Position numbers and translations under genes: made by a program. This document shows, one piece after another, positions 62,666 to 64,000 of a DNA stretch of 64,000 nucleotides. Below the pieces are notes generated by a model. It searched no databases. It worked only from the letters and a program-made list of their open reading frames with translations, and was not told where the DNA came from. Position 1 is the stretch's first letter, and every line of letters starts with the position of its first letter. This DNA comes from Ignavibacteriota bacterium (lineage in GTDB: Bacteria; Bacteroidota; Ignavibacteria; Tepidaquicellales; Tepidaquicellaceae), in the NCBI GenBank assembly GCA_026390735.1, contig JAPLFJ010000031.1, forward strand, positions 30,173-94,172, written 5' to 3'.

Positions 62666-62717
62666 AAAATAAATTTACTTTTTTGCATAATTTAATAACC
62701 TGTCACTATGTTTTTCC

Positions 62718-62733
62718 TGCAAAAATAGTGCCA
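62718..62733 (-). promoter_or_regulatory. sigma-54-type promoter for the phosphatase/hydrolase operon
   Basis: On the minus strand the sequence reads TGGCAC-TATTT-TTGCA, matching the consensus TGGCAC-N5-TTGC, with the GG and GC pairs at the correct N10 spacing. Predicted start near 62707, about 42 bp ahead of the HAD gene. The paired palindromes at 62794-62828 lie 62-96 bp upstream of its -24 element, a usual enhancer distance. Confidence 0.7.
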
Positions 62734-62793
62734 GAATATAAATAGCGTTTAAACGCTGTAAAACACGTTTTGCTGATTATTCCTGTGAAATTT

Positions 62794-62828
62794 GTCTCAA
62801 AATGAGACTAAAAGTCTCATTTTGAAAC
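62794..62828. promoter_or_regulatory. tandem enhancer-type palindromes (GTCTCA-N3-TGAGAC)
   Basis: Site 1 is GTCTCA-AAA-TGAGAC at 62794-62808 (perfect). Site 2 is GTCTCA-TTT-TGAAAC at 62814-62828 (one mismatch). Their centres are 20 bp apart, two helical turns, as expected for two dimers on one face of DNA. The pair also forms a 13-bp perfect hairpin (62797-62825). It lies between divergent sigma-54-type promoters. Confidence 0.65.
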
Positions 62829-62935
62829 TGTAAGTATTGTAATATGAGAATCTTATTAGCTCTTAGGCAGTCTGCTAAAACGGTTAAAATAGGAGTACTG
62901 ACAAAAATTAAATAATTAATAATAATGGAATTTAC

Positions 62936-62951
62936 AGGAACATTATATGCG
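62936..62951 (+). promoter_or_regulatory. possible sigma-54-type promoter for the small secreted protein
   Basis: AGGAACATTATATGCG keeps GG, AC and TGC at the correct -24/-12 spacing (GG 62937-62938, GC 62949-62950) but deviates elsewhere. Its -24 lies about 110 bp downstream of the tandem palindromes. Predicted start near 62962, giving a ~60-nt leader. Confidence 0.4.
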
Positions 62952-63022
62952 GATTTGAGGTTTAATTTTTAAAGTTAATGATTAACGATTAACTAAATTA
63001 TTTAATAATTAAAAATTGATTT

Positions 63023-63376
63023 ATGAAAAAAATCTCAGTAGTTTTATTTTTACTTGCAGTTCTATTCGCATTTAACACAGGTGCTTATGCACAAAAGTAT
63101 TTCACTTACGACGGAAAAGATTTCTCCGTACTCTTAACCTGCGACAACAACAACGCAACTGTTACCAGAGTTCAGTTCTCCTCAGGTGGTAAATGGTTAG
63201 ACTTCTCAATCGTAAGTTATGAGAACCTTGAAAACGTTGAAGGCGGTGGTTTTATATACACTGTCGAAGACGGAAAAGGCGTGCAGTTTCTTTTAGACTA
63301 TTACCGTACAACCGATTATATAAAAGTAACAAACATTTCTCTCGGAACAGAATGGACACTGTACCGCAGAAGTTAA
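63023..63376 (+). CDS. small secreted protein of unknown function
   Basis: Exported protein of 117 residues with a clear signal peptide (MKKISVVLFLLAVLFAFNTGAYAQ). The mature part of ~93 residues is beta-rich with one cysteine; no family is recognised. It is preceded by a possible sigma-54 promoter and the tandem palindromes, and followed by a terminator and another copy of the palindrome. This suggests regulation together with the divergent hydrolase operon. It may be a periplasmic sensor, inhibitor or binding protein, but none of this is shown by sequence. Confidence 0.75.
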   Translation: MKKISVVLFLLAVLFAFNTGAYAQKYFTYDGKDFSVLLTCDNNNATVTRVQFSSGGKWLDFSIVSYENLENVEGGGFIYTVEDGKGVQFLLDYYRTTDYIKVTNISLGTEWTLYRRS

Positions 63377-63402
63377 TACAAATTTTATTGTAATACTTGA
63401 GG

Positions 63403-63434
63403 AAGCTCAATCATTCATTTGATTGGGCTTTTTC
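63403..63434 (+). terminator. terminator after the small secreted protein
   Basis: AAGCTCAATC (63403-63412), 8-nt loop, GATTGGGCTT (63421-63430) with one G-T pair, then T-rich. Confidence 0.88.
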
Positions 63435-63477
63435 ATTTTCATAAAGCCTACCTAATTAATGATTTAAGCAATTATCA

Positions 63478-63492
63478 GTCTCATTTTGAGAA
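63478..63492. promoter_or_regulatory. third enhancer-type palindrome
   Basis: GTCTCA-TTT-TGAGAA matches the GTCTCA-N3-TGAGAC sites at 62794-62828 with one mismatch. It lies about 52 bp upstream of the next sigma-54-type element. Confidence 0.6.
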
Positions 63493-63542
63493 TAATAAAA
63501 ACATGAATGTCAGTTTAAAGCACAGATTTGCAATATATTCTA

Positions 63543-63557
63543 TGGCACAGGAATTGC
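63543..63557 (+). promoter_or_regulatory. sigma-54-type promoter for a noncoding transcript
   Basis: TGGCAC-AGGAA-TTGC is a perfect match to the -24/-12 consensus. No gene of any length follows; instead a terminator lies ~50 bp beyond the predicted start near 63569. Confidence 0.7.
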
Positions 63558-63568
63558 CTTTGAATTAT

Positions 63569-63640
63569 GTGAGATATAGAATGATTTTTTCATAGTGATA
63601 AGTAATACATGATTAAGGTGGTTACCCAAACCACCTTTTT
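63569..63640 (+). ncRNA. candidate sigma-54-dependent small RNA
   Basis: The predicted transcript is ~72-77 nt, from about 63569 to the T-run at 63640. Its body is AU-rich, with only tiny frames (ATG-TGA, and a four-codon frame), so it is probably noncoding. The 3' end is a Rho-independent terminator hairpin. Regulation with the neighbouring secreted hydrolase operon is implied by the shared palindrome. Targets are unknown. Confidence 0.5.
63617..63640 (+). terminator. terminator of the candidate small RNA
   Basis: GGTGGTT-accca-AACCACC followed by TTTTT. Confidence 0.9.
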
Positions 63641-64000
63641 CTTTTAAAACAATCTTCTAAGTAACTTAAAATAAATCAATAATTATTCAATATTCTAAAA
63701 TCCGTGAAAATCTGTTCAATCAGTGTAAATCCGCAGTCCATTCCTAAGTATTTTTGTATCAGTGCAAATCAGCTTTTCATCATTAAAATCAGTGTGCCAT
63801 CTCTTTCTCTTAATTCTTAACTCTGAACTCATACACTGGTAAACCAGAATTATCTTTAATCTCTAACCCTAAAAGTGTTCTTATCTCTAATTCGTTTAAT
63901 TCGCTTAATTAGCATATATTAATTCTCTTATTCACACGTTGTCATTCCTTTATGCTCTTAAAAGGAATCGCGGACATCTTTTCTCTAATTTTTTAATCTG
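63641..64000. other. gene-free right end with decayed repeats
   Basis: No gene is seen. The stretch near 63692-63790 contains several degenerate copies of ATCxGTGxAAATC-type text, a common decayed intergenic repeat style in this group. A hairpin ATTCCTTT (63944-63951) and AAAGGAAT (63961-63968) is REP-like. Nothing else stands out. Confidence 0.35.

Noticed and set aside
1..64000. Insertion sequences or prophage
   Set aside because: No transposase, integrase or phage gene was found anywhere in the window.

Overview
The window is AT-rich DNA from a bacterium of the Bacteroidota/Chlorobiota side of the tree, most likely an Ignavibacteria-type organism. Evidence: five secreted proteins end in the type IX secretion (T9SS) type-A C-terminal sorting domain with the NYPNPFNPST signature. 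Further support comes from YCF48/BNR-type repeat proteins, Omp85/DUF2723/DUF3467/LptF-type housekeeping genes, TTG start codons at nine genes, and mostly weak Shine-Dalgarno sites. I cannot assign a species.

Layout. 0-5.9 kb: palindromic repeats, two T9SS-secreted repeat proteins, two tandem cold-shock genes with similar leaders, a TPR protein and another T9SS protein. 5.9-14 kb: a housekeeping run on the + strand (nuoI, CNNM/CBS protein, mlaE, tRNA-Val, pyrC, FAH-family, ParA-family, valS). 14-20.5 kb: a cDPGS-like GTPase-type protein (-), a hot-dog thioesterase (+), then a minus-strand operon for a 4-hydroxybenzoyl-CoA reductase (FAD subunit plus a fused FeS/molybdenum subunit) and an SDR. 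20.8-37.9 kb: a 17-kb plus-strand operon for anaerobic aromatic ring degradation. 38-46.8 kb: T9SS proteins, htrA, recO, a PfkB kinase, DUF3467, LptF/G permease, nuoK and nuoL. 46.9-53.2 kb: cytochrome c, beta-barrel, rsmE, Omp85 protein, DUF2723 protein and a CoA-binding protein. 53.3-62.7 kb: secreted hydrolases and phosphatases on the minus strand. 62.7-64 kb: a divergent sigma-54-type control region, a small secreted protein and a candidate small RNA.

Central system. bcrC-bcrB-bcrA-bcrD encode an ATP-dependent class I benzoyl-CoA reductase. Dch (diene hydratase), Had (dehydrogenase), Oah/BamA (ring-opening hydrolase), a 3-hydroxyacyl-CoA dehydrogenase/enoyl-CoA hydratase fusion and two thiolases carry the product to 3-hydroxypimelyl-CoA and on to glutaryl-CoA plus acetyl-CoA. 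The divergent 4-hydroxybenzoyl-CoA reductase would feed 4-hydroxybenzoyl-CoA into this path. An acyl-CoA ligase in the operon could activate the acid. No ferredoxin, 2-oxoacid:ferredoxin oxidoreductase, glutaryl-CoA dehydrogenase, transporter or regulator for the pathway lies in the window.

The most unusual part lies inside that operon: a third HgdB/BcrB-like catalytic subunit followed by a protein that fuses a PanE/ApbA-type 2-oxoacid reductase to a BcrA/HgdC-type ATPase activator. The activator domain keeps the two cluster cysteines 39 residues apart, as do BcrA and BcrD here. This looks like a second ATP-driven radical electron-transfer enzyme with a built-in dehydrogenase, and I do not know a described counterpart.

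A second system sits at the right end. Three near-copies of a 15-bp palindrome (GTCTCA-N3-TGAGAC) lie 50-110 bp upstream of sigma-54-type -24/-12 elements. These face the secreted phosphatase/hydrolase operon, a small secreted protein and a terminator-ended noncoding transcript.
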